In this document: positions 47,901 to 59,827 of the stretch, one piece after another
Numbering within the stretch: position 1 is the stretch's first letter
How the letters are laid out: the number at the start of each line of letters is the position of its first letter
Assembly (NCBI GenBank): GCA_964493695.1
Contig: CAZBPG010000004.1
Location: forward strand, 1-64,000
Reading direction: 5' to 3'
DNA length: 64,000 bases
Origin: Bog-950 sp964493695
Lineage (GTDB): Bacteria > Bacteroidota > Bacteroidia > Chitinophagales > LD1
Program-made: the position numbers and the translations under genes
The notes under the pieces: model-generated
What the model saw: the letters and a program-made list of their open reading frames with translations, nothing else
What the model was told of the DNA's origin: nothing
Database searches by the model: none

Positions 47901-50900
47901 ACGGCACCTCGCTGTCAGATTCAACAGCAAGTAATCCTTTAGCTTGTCCTTCCTCAACTACTACTTACACTGTTGTAGTTACCGACAGCAAAGGTTGCAC
48001 AGCAACAGATGCAGAAACGGTTACAGTGAATCCTTCGCCAAGTGCAAATGCAGGACCTGATACATCGGTTTGTTCGGGAAGTTCTATTGCGATAGGCGGT
48101 GCGCCAACAGCAACCGGAGGAACTCCCGGATATGCTTACTCATGGAATCCTACTGTTGGTTTATCTCTGCCAAATGTTGCTAATCCTTCTGCTTCACCGG
48201 TTGTTGTTACAACATACCAACTCATAGTGACCGATGCTAAGGGATGTGCTGCATTGGATGAAGTGACTGTAACACCTAGACCTAATCCGGTTGTGGATGC
48301 AGGTGCTGACAAGACGCTTGTGTCTTGTGTTGCAGATACTGCTTTCATGCTTGTGAATGTTACGGGAGGAACTTCACCTTATTCGTTTGTATGGTCTCCT
48401 GCTACAGGTTTAAGCAGTTCAACTGTTCAAAATCCTTATGCTACAGGTTTGACAGTTACGACTTCATATCAGGTTGCTGCAACCGACACATTTGGTTGTT
48501 CGGCTACTGATTTTATTGTGGTAAATGTAGTGCAAAGTACTTTGCAGGCTGATGCCGGTAATGACGGACAACTTTGCGGTAATTCAGGAAGTTCGGTTAG
48601 CTTAGGAGGAATACCAACGGCAGTTGGTGGAACTTCACCATATACTTATAACTGGGGTACCTCAACTTCGTCTGTTAGTAACCTGCCCAACCCAACGGTT
48701 TCACCAACTGTTACAACAACTTATTATGTAACCGTAACCGATTCGAAAGGTTGTACATCGGTAGATTCTGTAACAGTTGTATTCAATCCGGCACCTTCAG
48801 CAGATGCAGGCACGGATACAACAATGTGTTCGGGCTTCTGTGTAACCATAGGCGGTACCCCTGCAACAGTTGGTGGTACTGGCCCTTATCAGTTCTTATG
48901 GAGTCCTACTGTAGGATTGAATTCAAATAATAATCCTAATCCATTGGCTTGTCCTTTAGTTACAACTACTTATAATTTGTTGGTGACTGACGCCAACGGT
49001 TGTCAATCAAGCGATGCAGTTACGATAACTATACTTTCTAATCCTACAGCCAATGCTGGTCCTGATCAAACTCTGGTAAACTGCTCTTCAGACAGTATAA
49101 CTATTGGCGGGTCTCCGGCAGCAAGCGGTGGGGCAGGTGGGTATGCTTATTCATGGAGTCCGTCCGGAGGATTAAGTGCAGATTCAATTGCCAATCCTTT
49201 TGTTAAAGGAATTAACGTATCGCAACTCTATACTTTAGTAGTAACCGATTTATACGGTTGTTCTGCAGAAGATGCTGTGGTGGTGAATGTGGTTCCGGGT
49301 AACCTTACAGCTGAGGCGGGATCGGGCGGTTCATACTGCCAGGGTATAGGCGGAAGTGTAACATTAGGAGGAGTGCCTACTGCGGTTGGCGGAACTCCTT
49401 CCTATAGTTATTCATGGTCCGGTGGATTGTCACCAGTGGCAAATCCTGTTGCCTCACCAGCGTCAACTACTACTTATTACGTCACCGTATCTGATAGTAA
49501 AGGATGTATTGCTGTTGATTCTGTAACGGTGACAGTGAATCCTGCGCCAATGGCTAATGCCGGTGCAGATACGACTCTGTGCGGAGGTCTTTCAGTTATG
49601 TTAGGTGGAGAACCAACCGCATCGGGAGGAACACCGGGATATACTTATGTGTGGGCTCCCTCTACAGGATTGAGTAATTCAGCTGCGTCTAATCCTACAG
49701 CAACTCCTAATGCTACTACAACTTACACAGTAAGAGTAACCGATGCTAACGGATGCTCTGCTTCCGATGCCGTACAGGTGACTATTTTGGCATTGCCGGT
49801 AGCTGATGCAGGTGCTGACCAAACTTTAGTGGCTTGCTCTGCGGATAGTGTCCAAATTGGAGGGTCACCTTCAGCTTCAGGAGGGACAACACCATATACT
49901 TACGATTGGTCACCTAACGGTGGATTGTCAGACACTTCGGCATCTAATCCATATGTAAGCCTTTTGGGTTCTAGTACTACTTTTACTTTGGTGGTAACCA
50001 GCAACAATGGGTGCAGTGCTTCTGATCAGGTAACTGTTAATGTAAACAACAGCACATTAGTGGCTGAGGCAGGAAACGATGTTGCTTTCTGTGAAGGAGC
50101 TTCGGTTTCCATTACATTAGGTGGTAGTCCGACAGCGGTTGGCGGAACAGCACCATTTAGTTATTCATGGTCTCCGGCAACGGGATTAAGCAGTACTTCT
50201 GCCGCAAACCCTGTTGCTACTCCGTTAGTTACTACAACCTATAGTGTAATTGTTACAGATGCTACCGGATGTGTTGCCGGAGATACCGTTCGTATTACCA
50301 TCAATCCTCGTCCGGTGGTTAGTGCCGGATTGGCAGATACGGTTTGCGCAGGAAGTGCTATTCAAATTGGAGGAACACCTACTGCAAGTGGCGGAACAGG
50401 TTCTTATTCTTATAGCTGGAATCTTGGTTTACCTGCAGTTGCAAATCCGATTATTAACCCGATTGCTACACTAACATATGTAGTTACTGTAACTGATTCA
50501 TTGGGTTGCAGTAATAACGGAAGCGTTACTATTAAGGTTAATCAAAATCCAACAGCAGATGCGGGCGCTGACCAGACAGTAGTTGCATGTCCTGATGCAT
50601 GTGTAACCTTAGGTGGTTCACCTACTTCTACCGGTGGTGGTGGAGGTTACTTATATGCATGGGCTCCTTCAGCCGGATTGAACAATACAGGTTTGTCGAA
50701 TCCTTCCGCATGTAATTTATCACAATCGCTTACCTATAATTTGACTGTGACTGATGCTAATGGATGCACAGCGATTGACCAGGTTTCAGTAACCGTTAAT
50801 CAATCAACTTTAGCAGCCGATGCTGGAAACGATAAAAGTATCTGTGCCGGTCAACCAATCTGTATTACCATAGGTGGCACGAATGCGGTTTCGGGAGGAA

Positions 50901-53900
50901 CCAGCCCGTATGTCATCGATTGGTCACCGGTTGCGGGAATATGTAACTCAAATGTTATTCCGAACCCGGATGTAAACCCAACAGATACTACAACGTATGT
51001 ATTGCTTGTTACAGATGCACTCGGTTGTATTGCTGTCGACTCAATGGTAGTATACGCAAACCCTGCAGTAACAGCTTCGGTTTCTCCGGATACAGCAATT
51101 TGTCAGGGAGGCTCAGCTTTACTTGGCAGTTCCCCTACAGGCAGCGGAGGAACAAGTCCATTCACATATTCGTGGAACCCAGGTTCCGGATTAAACAACA
51201 CAACTTCTGCTAATCCTATAGCAAGCCCGTCAGCCACTACTTCTTATTGCGTAACAGTAACCGATGCAGTTGGATGTTCATCCTCTACCTGCCAGACAGT
51301 TACCGTAAATGCAGGGGTAACAGCCGATGCCGGTCAGGATAGAACAATTACAGAATGTCCCGGAGCATTTACTATTCTGGGTGGTTCACCGACAGGTTCA
51401 GGTGGTTCAAATAATTATTCATACGCGTGGTCTCCGACTGCTAATCTTAACGGATCTACTATACCAAATCCAATAGCAACAGGACTGACGGTTACCACTA
51501 CATTTACTGTAACGGTAACTGACAATGCTACAGGATGTTTCTCAACCGATCAGGTTGTTGTAACAGTGCTGAAAACAAATTTAGGAGTTGATGCGGGTTC
51601 GAATAAAGTGTTCTGCGCAAACAGTACAGGTTGTGTTGTCATTGGTGGTAATCCTACTGCAATTGGCGGTCAGCCACCTTATATCTATCAGTGGGCTCCG
51701 GTTACCGGAATGAACGATCCTACTATTGCGAATCCGTGTGTGGCACCAATTAATACCACACAATATCTTGTAACCGTAACTGATCAGTTGGGTTGCTTTG
51801 AAGTTGACTCAATGACTGTTATTGTTAGTCCGTTGATCGCGGTTAATGCAGGAAATGATACTTCCATCTGTACAGCCACATCTGTGATTCTTGGAGGTAA
51901 CCCTCCTGCTGTAGGAGGAACCACACCATACACTTATGCATGGAGTTTGGGTGCATTTCCAAGTAGTTCTGCTCACCCGACCGCTACACCTGTTTCAAAC
52001 AGTAGCTACACATTAGTGGTGACAGACTCATTAGGATGTTCATCTTCAGACATTGTGAATGTTGCACTTCGTCCGTTGCCAACAGCAAGCGCAGGACCGG
52101 ATGCCACCATTACAGCATGTACTGCTGATAGTGCTGTTATTGGGGGGGCACCGACAGCATCAGGAACAACACCTCCTTATACATATGAATGGAATCCACC
52201 GGTTGCTTTGAATAATGCCAACGCATCTAATCCTGTAGTTCAGAACCTTGGATTTACCACTCTTTATACCGTAACGGTTGTTGACACATTTGGATGTTCT
52301 GCTACTGATCAAACTCAGGTAACAGTTCTTCCTAATACTTTGTTTGCAGAAGCAGGAGTAAATATTGGAAGTTTATGTGCTAACGTTGGAGGTTGTGTAA
52401 CATTAGGAGGTAATCCTACTGTAACAGGAGGTGTTCCCGCTTATAGCTATAACTGGCTGGGTGGCGTGAACGATCCTACTTCGCCTAATCCGTCAGCGTG
52501 TCCTGTGGTAACTACAACTTATACGGTAATTGTAACCGATCAAGACGGATGTGAGTCTTCGGATACAATTCAGGTAATAGTGAATGATCCGCCTAATGCG
52601 AGCGTGGTTGGATTGAATTCATCGTACTGTATAAATGATCCAAACGTAGTTATGACGGGTTCGCCTTCAGGAGGGATATTTAGCGGTCCAGGAGTTACCG
52701 GTAATGTATTTCAACCGGCTTCAGTGGGTGAAGGATACTGGTGTATTCAGTATTCATATATGGATCCTCTGACAGGTTGTGCAGATGATACTACAATTTG
52801 TGTGACGGTTAATCCATTGCCGGCAGTTACTGCCAGCGGATTTGCTCCTGCATATTGTCGATTTGATGCACCGGTAACCTTAGTGGGTTCTCCGGCAGGC
52901 GGAATCTTCACCGGAAGCTCTGGATTGTCGGGTGTTGATGGAAGCACTTTCGAACCTTCAACAGCAACAGTGGGTAATAACGTTATTACTTATACTTATA
53001 CAGATCTTCAGAGCGGTTGCAGCAACACTTACATCTTTGTTATCAACGTAAAAGATGCACCGGCAATCAGCATTTCGGCTTCAATCGATACATCATGTCA
53101 GGGCGCTTCGGTAACATTTACACCGGCATTCAGTTTTGATGTATTTAATATAGTTTGGAGTTTAGATGGAGGTGGTAACATTGGTGCGGGATTGAATCCT
53201 TTTACTTATACACCTGAAACTACAGATTACTGCGTGATAGCAACAGCTATTAATACTCCTAACGGGTGTGTATCTACTGATACAATTTGCGGTCATGTGA
53301 ACCAACCACCGGTTGCTAACGATGACTTTGCTGAAACATGTGAAGAGATACCTGTTCCTATTCAGGTTATTCTCAACGACACAGATCCTGAGGGAGATAA
53401 CAGTGATGTAACGGTTATAACCACCGGTCATGGTAGTTCGACTGTTAGTGGAAACGTTCTTACTTATACTTCGAATGTAGATTACTTCGGTTCAGATACC
53501 ATCACTTACCAGGTGTGCAACACTGCTTGTGTAAATGCTTGCGATACAGGCACTGTAATTGTCAGCGTTTGTCCGGTGAACGACCCTCCTGTGATTACCG
53601 ATGTGGTTGATACCATTTACATCAATACGAGCGACACTGTTTGTCCTCCGATTGAGGATGTGGATGATGCTATCAATACACTTACAGTTACCACCTTCGA
53701 TTGTGATACAATTAACGGGACCATCAGCGTCTTAAACGGGTGCATCGTGTATGTTCCAACTACTGATTGGACGGGTACTCAGGTGATTTGTGTTTCGGTT
53801 TGCGATACATCGGGCACCTGTGATACCGGAACGGTAACTATTGTGGTTATTCCGGCAAATAATCCGCCAATTGCGCAAAAAGTAAGCGTAGTTACTTGTG

Positions 53901-56422
53901 AAAGAACAACGGTTGGTGTTAACGTGGCCTCTGCTACTACAGACCCGGACGGTAACCTGATGACCTATAGTTACGGAGCGGTGACAGGTCCTGGAACCGG
54001 AATCTGGGTGGTTACAGGAAACGGTTCGGGCGTATTTGTTGCGAACACACCGGGTGTTTACCATATACCTTACTCTGTTTGCGATATTAGTAACATTCCT
54101 GTTTCACCACTTTGCGATACAAACGAAATTGTGGTGACTGTCATTGAGTGTGATTCTTCAAATACACCACCGGTTGCTACCGATGATGAAGTGATTACAA
54201 CAGTAAATACCCCAATTGTTGTGAACGAATTGGCAAACGATTATGATGCCGATGGCGATCCGTTGAATGTTGCTATTATTTGTGGTCCGGGCTTGGGTCA
54301 GGCACAGGTATCGTTGAATCCTGATAATACCATTAGTTATTCATCTCCGGTAGCCGGCATTGATACTATTTGCTATACCATCTGCGACCCATCGGGTGCT
54401 TGCGATACAGCGATTATTGTTATCCATGTCAACACAACGGTAGATGCGAACCATCCACCGGTAGCAGTTGATGACTTTGAAACTACTACTTATCAAACAC
54501 CGGTAGATATCAACGTTCAGGGTAACGACCACGATCCTGATGGAAATCCGATTACAACCACTTCGATTCCGGGTCCGCCTACCGGTGGAACAGCCACCAT
54601 TAATCCGGACGGAACAATCAATTATGTTCCTACGACAGCAAATGCATACGATCCGGATACTTTCACTTACGTGATATGCGATAATGGAAATCCTGCACTT
54701 TGCGATACTGCAACAGTGGTAGTTTACATCATCAATTCTGTGGTTGCTGTAGATGAGTGCACAGAAACAGGATATAATCACCCTGTGGTGATTAATGTGT
54801 TGAGTAATGATTACGACCCGGATATCATCGACTCCATTTGGGTTTCATCGTCATTTAATCTTCAGAATACACAGGGAACTACGTTTGTAGATTCTAAGGG
54901 AATGATTCATTACATTCCTAATTCTGATAGTTGCGGATACATTGACACATTCGCTTATATTATACAGGATGAGGGAGGTGCTGTTGACACCGGCTACGTT
55001 TGTGTGGTGATTACCTGCTGCAAGGCTCCGATTGCTGTTATGGACACAGCACAGGTTATCTCGGGCGATTCAGTTTCCGTCAACGTTACGTTGAACGACA
55101 CAATTGACGGGCCTACTCCGGTGCATGTTGTAGTTATAGGGCCATCACATGGTACTGCTTACTTTGTAGATAGCGTAAATGTGATGTATGTGCCGGATGC
55201 AGGTTATTGCGGATATGATACGTTCACCTATGCTGGTGAAAACCTTTGTGGTTTCGATACCGGATTTGTTGTAGTGAACGTTATCTGCAACACTAAGCCT
55301 ATAGCGTTTAACGATACATTCAATCTCTGCCGCTTCGATACACTTACTCTTTTCCCTGAACTGAATGATGTGGATGCAGATGGCAACACTCTGACAATTT
55401 CAGGAATCGGAACACCAAGCAGTTCGGGTTTACTTACAGTGCTTGCTTTAACGGACAGCTCGGTGACTGTAATTTCCACCGGTGTTCTTGGAGATGTTAC
55501 GGTTGATTACTACATCTGCGATAACGGATTGCCTGTTAAATGTGATACCGGCACGATAGTCATTCATATCGACCCTTGTGATAAGCCGGTGGTTAAGGAT
55601 ATTTATGATACCATCCAGTCATGTGCACATAACGATTCGATTTGTCTGGATGAATATGTTACGCTAAGCGACACGTATACCTGGTCAATCACCGGAATGT
55701 GTGCTCCGCAAAACGGTACGGTTACCAACTTGGCAACATGTTTCACTTATACGCCAAACCAGAATTTCTTTGGCAATGACACTTTCTGTGTAATTGTGTG
55801 CAGTAATATTGAAATATGTGACACCGCTCTTGTAATTATGACTTCTGTTGATTGTAACATTCAGGCCGTAGACGAGTCATGCGATTTAGATACTACAATT
55901 ATCAATACACCGATAACAGTAGATATTCTTGCCAACGATATTATTCCTTGGGCAGGCGATACTACGGTTACGTTACTGACGCTTCCAGCAAATGGTTCAG
56001 CTGTTGTAAACAACGATAATACTGTAACCTACACGCCTAATACTGATTATAAAGGCAGCGATGAGTTTAGCTACTTAGTGTGTGCTGTTACCGGTGATTA
56101 CGTTTATTGCGATACAGCAACAGTTTGTATCACTGTGATAGACACCATACAACCTTGCTACATACCAAATGCATTCTCACCAAACGGTGATGGTGCAAAT
56201 GACCTTTACAAGATACCTTGCGATAAGAATCCGAGAGCAACGCTTCGCGTGTTCAACCGTTGGGGTGTTGAAGTTTGGTACAGCGAAGGTGCATATGCAA
56301 ACGATTGGGGTGGAACGAACATGCAGGGTACACCGCTGCCTGATGGAACTTACTACATCATTTACGAATACAATGACGGCACCGGTAAGCGGGAAGCCAA
56401 GTTTGTTGTAATTCAACGATAA
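35947..56422 (+). CDS. Giant T9SS type B adhesin (~6.9 thousand aa)
   Basis: Split only by the gap at 39773-39872; a 282-bp fill gives 6885 aa. The ATG at 35947 precedes a signal peptide (LMLWLVISTVALAG). Order: DUF7948-like segment with an acidic/His stretch; about seven SBBP propeller blades (TYIGGTGNDELNDLQI); GEVED domain from about residue 778 (DYSDAPSSYG to GEVEDYLLI); Ig-like dimers with a 516-bp period to 41765; Cys-containing cadherin-like repeats with Ca-binding NDxDPDG loops to 45990; PKD-like domains; 23 Ig-like domains in A-B-C order, 46763-52575; further domains; cadherin-like repeats; gliding-motility CTD at the end (IPNAFSPNGDGANDLY). Surface adhesin or filament. The partner PorP gene is 74 bp downstream. 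Confidence 0.92.
39620..41530 (+). repeat. 516-bp Ig-dimer repeat
   Basis: Equivalent codons lie at 40106, 40622 and 41138, exactly 516 bp apart each time (172 aa). The copy starting before the gap is almost identical to the first copy after it. Each unit is two domains: one starting PNPICTGN and the next NPTTCxG. Confidence 0.85.
39773..39872. other. Assembly gap (100 N)
   Basis: Exactly 100 N inside the 516-bp repeat. Flanks match 40106 and 40389 of the next copy, which predicts 282 missing bases. That length joins both halves of the giant gene in frame, whereas 100 does not. Confidence 0.95.
46763..52575 (+). repeat. Three-domain (A-B-C) higher-order repeat array, 23 domains
   Basis: Domain A starts at 46763, 47531, 48293, 49049, 49802, 50555, 51323 and 52085 (spacing 753-768 bp). 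A-type begins AxAGxDxTxVxC, B-type begins L-x-A-E-A-G with a longer Cys loop, C-type begins NAGxDTTxC. Order is A-B-C seven times, then A-B, without exception. Confidence 0.85.
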
Positions 56423-56431
56423 GTTAACTAC

Positions 56432-56466
56432 GGTCTTCTCTGCTGATACCAGCAGAGAAGACCTTT
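56432..56466 (+). terminator. Hairpin between adhesin and porP
   Basis: Perfect 14-bp arms (56432-56445 with 56450-56463) and a 4-nt loop, but only three T after the stem. It could be a partial terminator that sets a lower expression of the downstream genes, or an mRNA 3'-end stabiliser. Confidence 0.65.
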
Positions 56467-56496
56467 AAAAATATTTAACCGATAAACAGTTTTATT

Positions 56497-57486
56497 ATGA
56501 AGAAGATACTTACTACAGCACTAATGGCTCTCGCGGTTTTCACAGGGGTGAAAGCACAACAAGATGCTGCTTACAGCATGTATATGTTCAACGGTTTATT
56601 TCTGAATCCTGCTTATGCAGGTAGTCAGGAGGTAATTAGTGTAATGGCCATTTACCGACACCAATGGGCGGGATTGGAAGGAGCACCTAAAACGGTCAAT
56701 GCAAGTGTGCATTCTCCTTTCCGAAGAGACCAATATGCTGTTGGCTTAACTATTACTAATGATAGGCTGGGTTTGGCAAATAATTTCTCGGTAACACCGG
56801 CATTTTCCTACCGGTTGAAACTGAAGGGTAATAACCGTTTATGTTTCGGGGTGCAGGCATCCTTTGCATATTTCTATCAAAATAACGGTAAGGCGCAACT
56901 GCCGGATTTTAATGCTCCGGATAACGCTTTTGCTCTTAATGCAAATTTGTTTGTTCCTAATATCGGGTTCGGAATTTATGCTTATGGCAAAAGATATTTT
57001 ATTGGGGTTTCTGTTCCTCACCTGTTACCTTCAAAATTGCGTGATAAAACCGGAGTATCCGGTTACAATACTTCTATTGCACGTATGTATAACCACTATC
57101 TCTTTACGGCAGGTTATGTATTCGGTAAGGAAGCTTCTATCGTAAAGGTTCGTCCTTCTATCTTAATGAAATGGCAAAAGGGCTTGCCTAAGAATATCCC
57201 TCAGTTCGATATCAACTTAGCTTTGTTGTTTGTTGAAAGAGTGTGGTTGGGTTTTGGTTACCGCACAGCAGGTGACGGACAAGGTTCTATGAATTATGTA
57301 GGTCAGTCTGCCAATGTGTTTGTGAACTTTAAAGCAACACCGCAGTTGCAGATTGGATATTGCTACGATGCTGAAATTTCGAGTCTCCGCAAATACACCA
57401 GCGGTACGCATGAAATTATGATCGGTTATGATTTTTGGTACAACAAAAAGCGTTTCGTAACACCGCGTTTTGTGAAATATTTTTAA
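56497..57486 (+). CDS. porP: T9SS membrane protein PorP/SprF family
   Basis: 329 aa. Signal peptide (LMALAVFTGVKAQ), then QDAAYSMYMFNGLFLNPAYAGS, the hallmark N-terminus of PorP/SprF, followed by YRHQWAGLEGAPKT and alternating outer-membrane beta strands. Paralogues of this family sit beside type B (gliding CTD) substrates and are required for their secretion or attachment, as with SprF and SprB. It lies 74 bp downstream of the giant adhesin and 33 bp before the PorE-like gene, so it is very probably dedicated to that adhesin. The symbol marks the family only. Confidence 0.93.
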   Translation: MKKILTTALMALAVFTGVKAQQDAAYSMYMFNGLFLNPAYAGSQEVISVMAIYRHQWAGLEGAPKTVNASVHSPFRRDQYAVGLTITNDRLGLANNFSVTPAFSYRLKLKGNNRLCFGVQASFAYFYQNNGKAQLPDFNAPDNAFALNANLFVPNIGFGIYAYGKRYFIGVSVPHLLPSKLRDKTGVSGYNTSIARMYNHYLFTAGYVFGKEASIVKVRPSILMKWQKGLPKNIPQFDINLALLFVERVWLGFGYRTAGDGQGSMNYVGQSANVFVNFKATPQLQIGYCYDAEISSLRKYTSGTHEIMIGYDFWYNKKRFVTPRFVKYF

Positions 57487-57519
57487 AGAATTTTCGGGTA
57501 ACCCCTAAAATATACGACT

Positions 57520-59745
57520 ATGAGTTTGAAGAAATCCCTGACTATCCTGCTCGCCTTCGGAATGCTTTTCGCAGCGAATGCAGAGAAACCAATCGTAAAA
57601 GTGGGCGATTGGTATTACAAACAGTTCGACTATCGTAAGGCAATTTTGTTTTACGAGAAGGCTTTGAAAAAGGACGAGAAGAACGTGTATGTTCTGCAAA
57701 AAATTGCGGACAGTTATCGCCTGATAAACGATTGGGTAAAAGCCGAGCCTTATTACGCAAGTTTGGCACAATCAGAGAACGCCAATTCGGTGAACAAACT
57801 CTATTATGCAGAATCACTTCGGGCCAATCAAAAGTATCCGGAAGCTAAAGTTTATTATAAACAGTATCAGGATGTAGCTCCTACCGATGTTAGTGTTAAA
57901 GAAAGATTACAGGGACTAGATAAGGTGGAAGAGTTGAGTAAAGACCATGGTTTTTATGATGTAAAAAACATGGATAAGATAAATTCCAAGTATTCTGATT
58001 TTGGGGTTTCGCTTTACAAGGATACCGGAATTTACTTTTGCTCAAACAGGTTTCCCGATGCTTATGTAGTTCATAAAGATGTATGGACGCATGGAAACTT
58101 TCTGCAGATTTATGAAGCATTTAAGGATGATACCTCCAACGGAGATATCAGCAAATGCACTTTGATGAGCGGAAGGACACTCAATAAGAAATTCCACGAA
58201 GGAACTTCCAGCTACAACGATAAAATGCAGGAGCTTTATATTGACAGAAGCAACTATAACGGAAAACGTGCCTTCACAGCAGCTGACAAAACAGTGAAAT
58301 TGAAGATTTACAGAATTGTCTGGTTGCCTGATGCAAATCGTTGGGGCGATGAATTGATTGAAGCCGTTCCTTTCAACGATAAGGAGTATTCTGTTTGTCA
58401 TCCGTCACTTTCAAAAGATGGTAAAACTATCTTCTTCGCCAGCGATAAACCGGGCGGATACGGTGGAGTAGATATTTATATGAGTTTACGGGAGATTGGC
58501 GGACAATGGGGAACACCAATCAACCTCGGGCCTAAGGTGAATACTTCAGGTGATGAAATGTTTCCTTACACAGCAGAGGATGGTGCGCTCTATTTCTCTT
58601 CTAACGGGCACACCGGTTTAGGGGGGCTGGATGTTTTCAGCACTACTATGATTAAGACCGGTAACAAAATGACCAACTGGACAGATCCGGAAAATCTCGG
58701 TTATCCTGTTAATACAAATGCTGATGATTTTGGTTATGTGATTAACCGTGATAATAAGAAAGGCTATTTCTGCTCTAACCGCGAAGGAGGACAGGGCGAT
58801 GACGATATCTACAGTTTTACGAAGAAGGGAATTATACTGAATGGAATTGTTTATGATGCGGCTACTGGGCTTCCTATTGAAGGTGCTCAGGTGGTAATGA
58901 AAGATGAAGATGTAGAGAAAGGAAAGTTGAAATCAGGAAAAGAAGGCGATTTTACTTTTGCTGCTACACCGGGAAAGAAGTATAAATTTTTCGCAACCAA
59001 ACAGGGTTACCTTCCTGCTGAGTTATCGGTTGATGTAAAGGAAAAGCCGGAACTGGTGAAGATACCAATGGTAGCAGAAGGGGGTATTACGCTTGAAGTA
59101 ACCGTGCTTGACAAAAAAACACGCGACCCGTTGGAGTCGGCAAAGGTGAAGGTAACCAACCTCACTACCAGTAAAGATGAACCCTGCATGACCAATAAGG
59201 ACGGCAAGTGTTTCTTTGTATTGGAGCCGAATACCAATTACCGTTTGGAGGCATCGAAAGAAACCGGGGAGCCGGACACAAAATATTTGACGGTTACAGC
59301 AACTCAATCAACTATTGGCAAAGTTGCACCGGCAACGCTTTACAGCGTGCTTGAATTGGAAAAGGTGAAGAAAGGTGTGGCAATCAAGGTAGAGAACATT
59401 TATTATGACCTGGATAAGTGGTTTATCCGTCCTGATGCTGCAAAGGAGTTGGATAAGCTGGTGAAAATTTTGAAGGACAACCCGACCATGGAAATTGAGT
59501 TGAGTTCACATACTGACTGCCGTGCAACTGCAAAATATAACATGCAGCTTTCCAGCAAGCGTGCGGAATCATGTGTTAACTACATGGCTTCACAAGGAGT
59601 AGAAGGCCGTAGAATGATTGCAGCCGGTTACGGTGAAAGCCGTCTTGTGAATAAATGCCAGTGCGAAGGAACAGTAGCCGTTCCTTGTTCCGATCCCGAG
59701 CATCAGGAGAACAGAAGAACAGAGTTTAAAATTCTGAAGTTCTAA
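57520..59745 (+). CDS. PorE-like OmpA-family protein (TPR, PD40, CRD, OmpA)
   Basis: 741 aa. Signal peptide to ~21. TPR-like helices at ~25-130 (YRKAILFYEKALKKDEKN, WVKAEPYYASLA). A WD40-like/PD40 propeller follows to ~430 (HPSLSKDGKTIFFASDKPGGYGG in pieces, LYFSSNGHTGLGGLDVF, YFCSNREGGQGDDDIYSF). A carboxypeptidase-regulatory-like domain is at ~440-520 (LNGIVYDAATGLPIEGA), a second one next, and the OmpA peptidoglycan-binding domain at 620-741 (IELSSHTDCRATAKYNMQLSSKRA). This domain order is that of PorE of the T9SS, which links the complex to peptidoglycan. Position after PorP supports a role with the giant adhesin; other OmpA/PD40 proteins remain possible. Confidence 0.88.
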   Translation: MSLKKSLTILLAFGMLFAANAEKPIVKVGDWYYKQFDYRKAILFYEKALKKDEKNVYVLQKIADSYRLINDWVKAEPYYASLAQSENANSVNKLYYAESLRANQKYPEAKVYYKQYQDVAPTDVSVKERLQGLDKVEELSKDHGFYDVKNMDKINSKYSDFGVSLYKDTGIYFCSNRFPDAYVVHKDVWTHGNFLQIYEAFKDDTSNGDISKCTLMSGRTLNKKFHEGTSSYNDKMQELYIDRSNYNGKRAFTAADKTVKLKIYRIVWLPDANRWGDELIEAVPFNDKEYSVCHPSLSKDGKTIFFASDKPGGYGGVDIYMSLREIGGQWGTPINLGPKVNTSGDEMFPYTAEDGALYFSSNGHTGLGGLDVFSTTMIKTGNKMTNWTDPENLGYPVNTNADDFGYVINRDNKKGYFCSNREGGQGDDDIYSFTKKGIILNGIVYDAATGLPIEGAQVVMKDEDVEKGKLKSGKEGDFTFAATPGKKYKFFATKQGYLPAELSVDVKEKPELVKIPMVAEGGITLEVTVLDKKTRDPLESAKVKVTNLTTSKDEPCMTNKDGKCFFVLEPNTNYRLEASKETGEPDTKYLTVTATQSTIGKVAPATLYSVLELEKVKKGVAIKVENIYYDLDKWFIRPDAAKELDKLVKILKDNPTMEIELSSHTDCRATAKYNMQLSSKRAESCVNYMASQGVEGRRMIAAGYGESRLVNKCQCEGTVAVPCSDPEHQENRRTEFKILKF

Positions 59746-59762
59746 ACTGCTCCCACTTTCAG

Positions 59763-59800
59763 CAAGAGCCGTCTCCGTTTACACGGGACGGCTCTTGTTA
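59763..59800 (+). terminator. Terminator of the adhesin/PorP/PorE block
   Basis: Perfect 11-bp arms (CAAGAGCCGTC at 59763-59773 with 59787-59797). A T/A-rich run follows (TTATTTATAA). Confidence 0.8.
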
Positions 59801-59827
59801 TTTATAAGCAATTATCTTCGCCCACCG

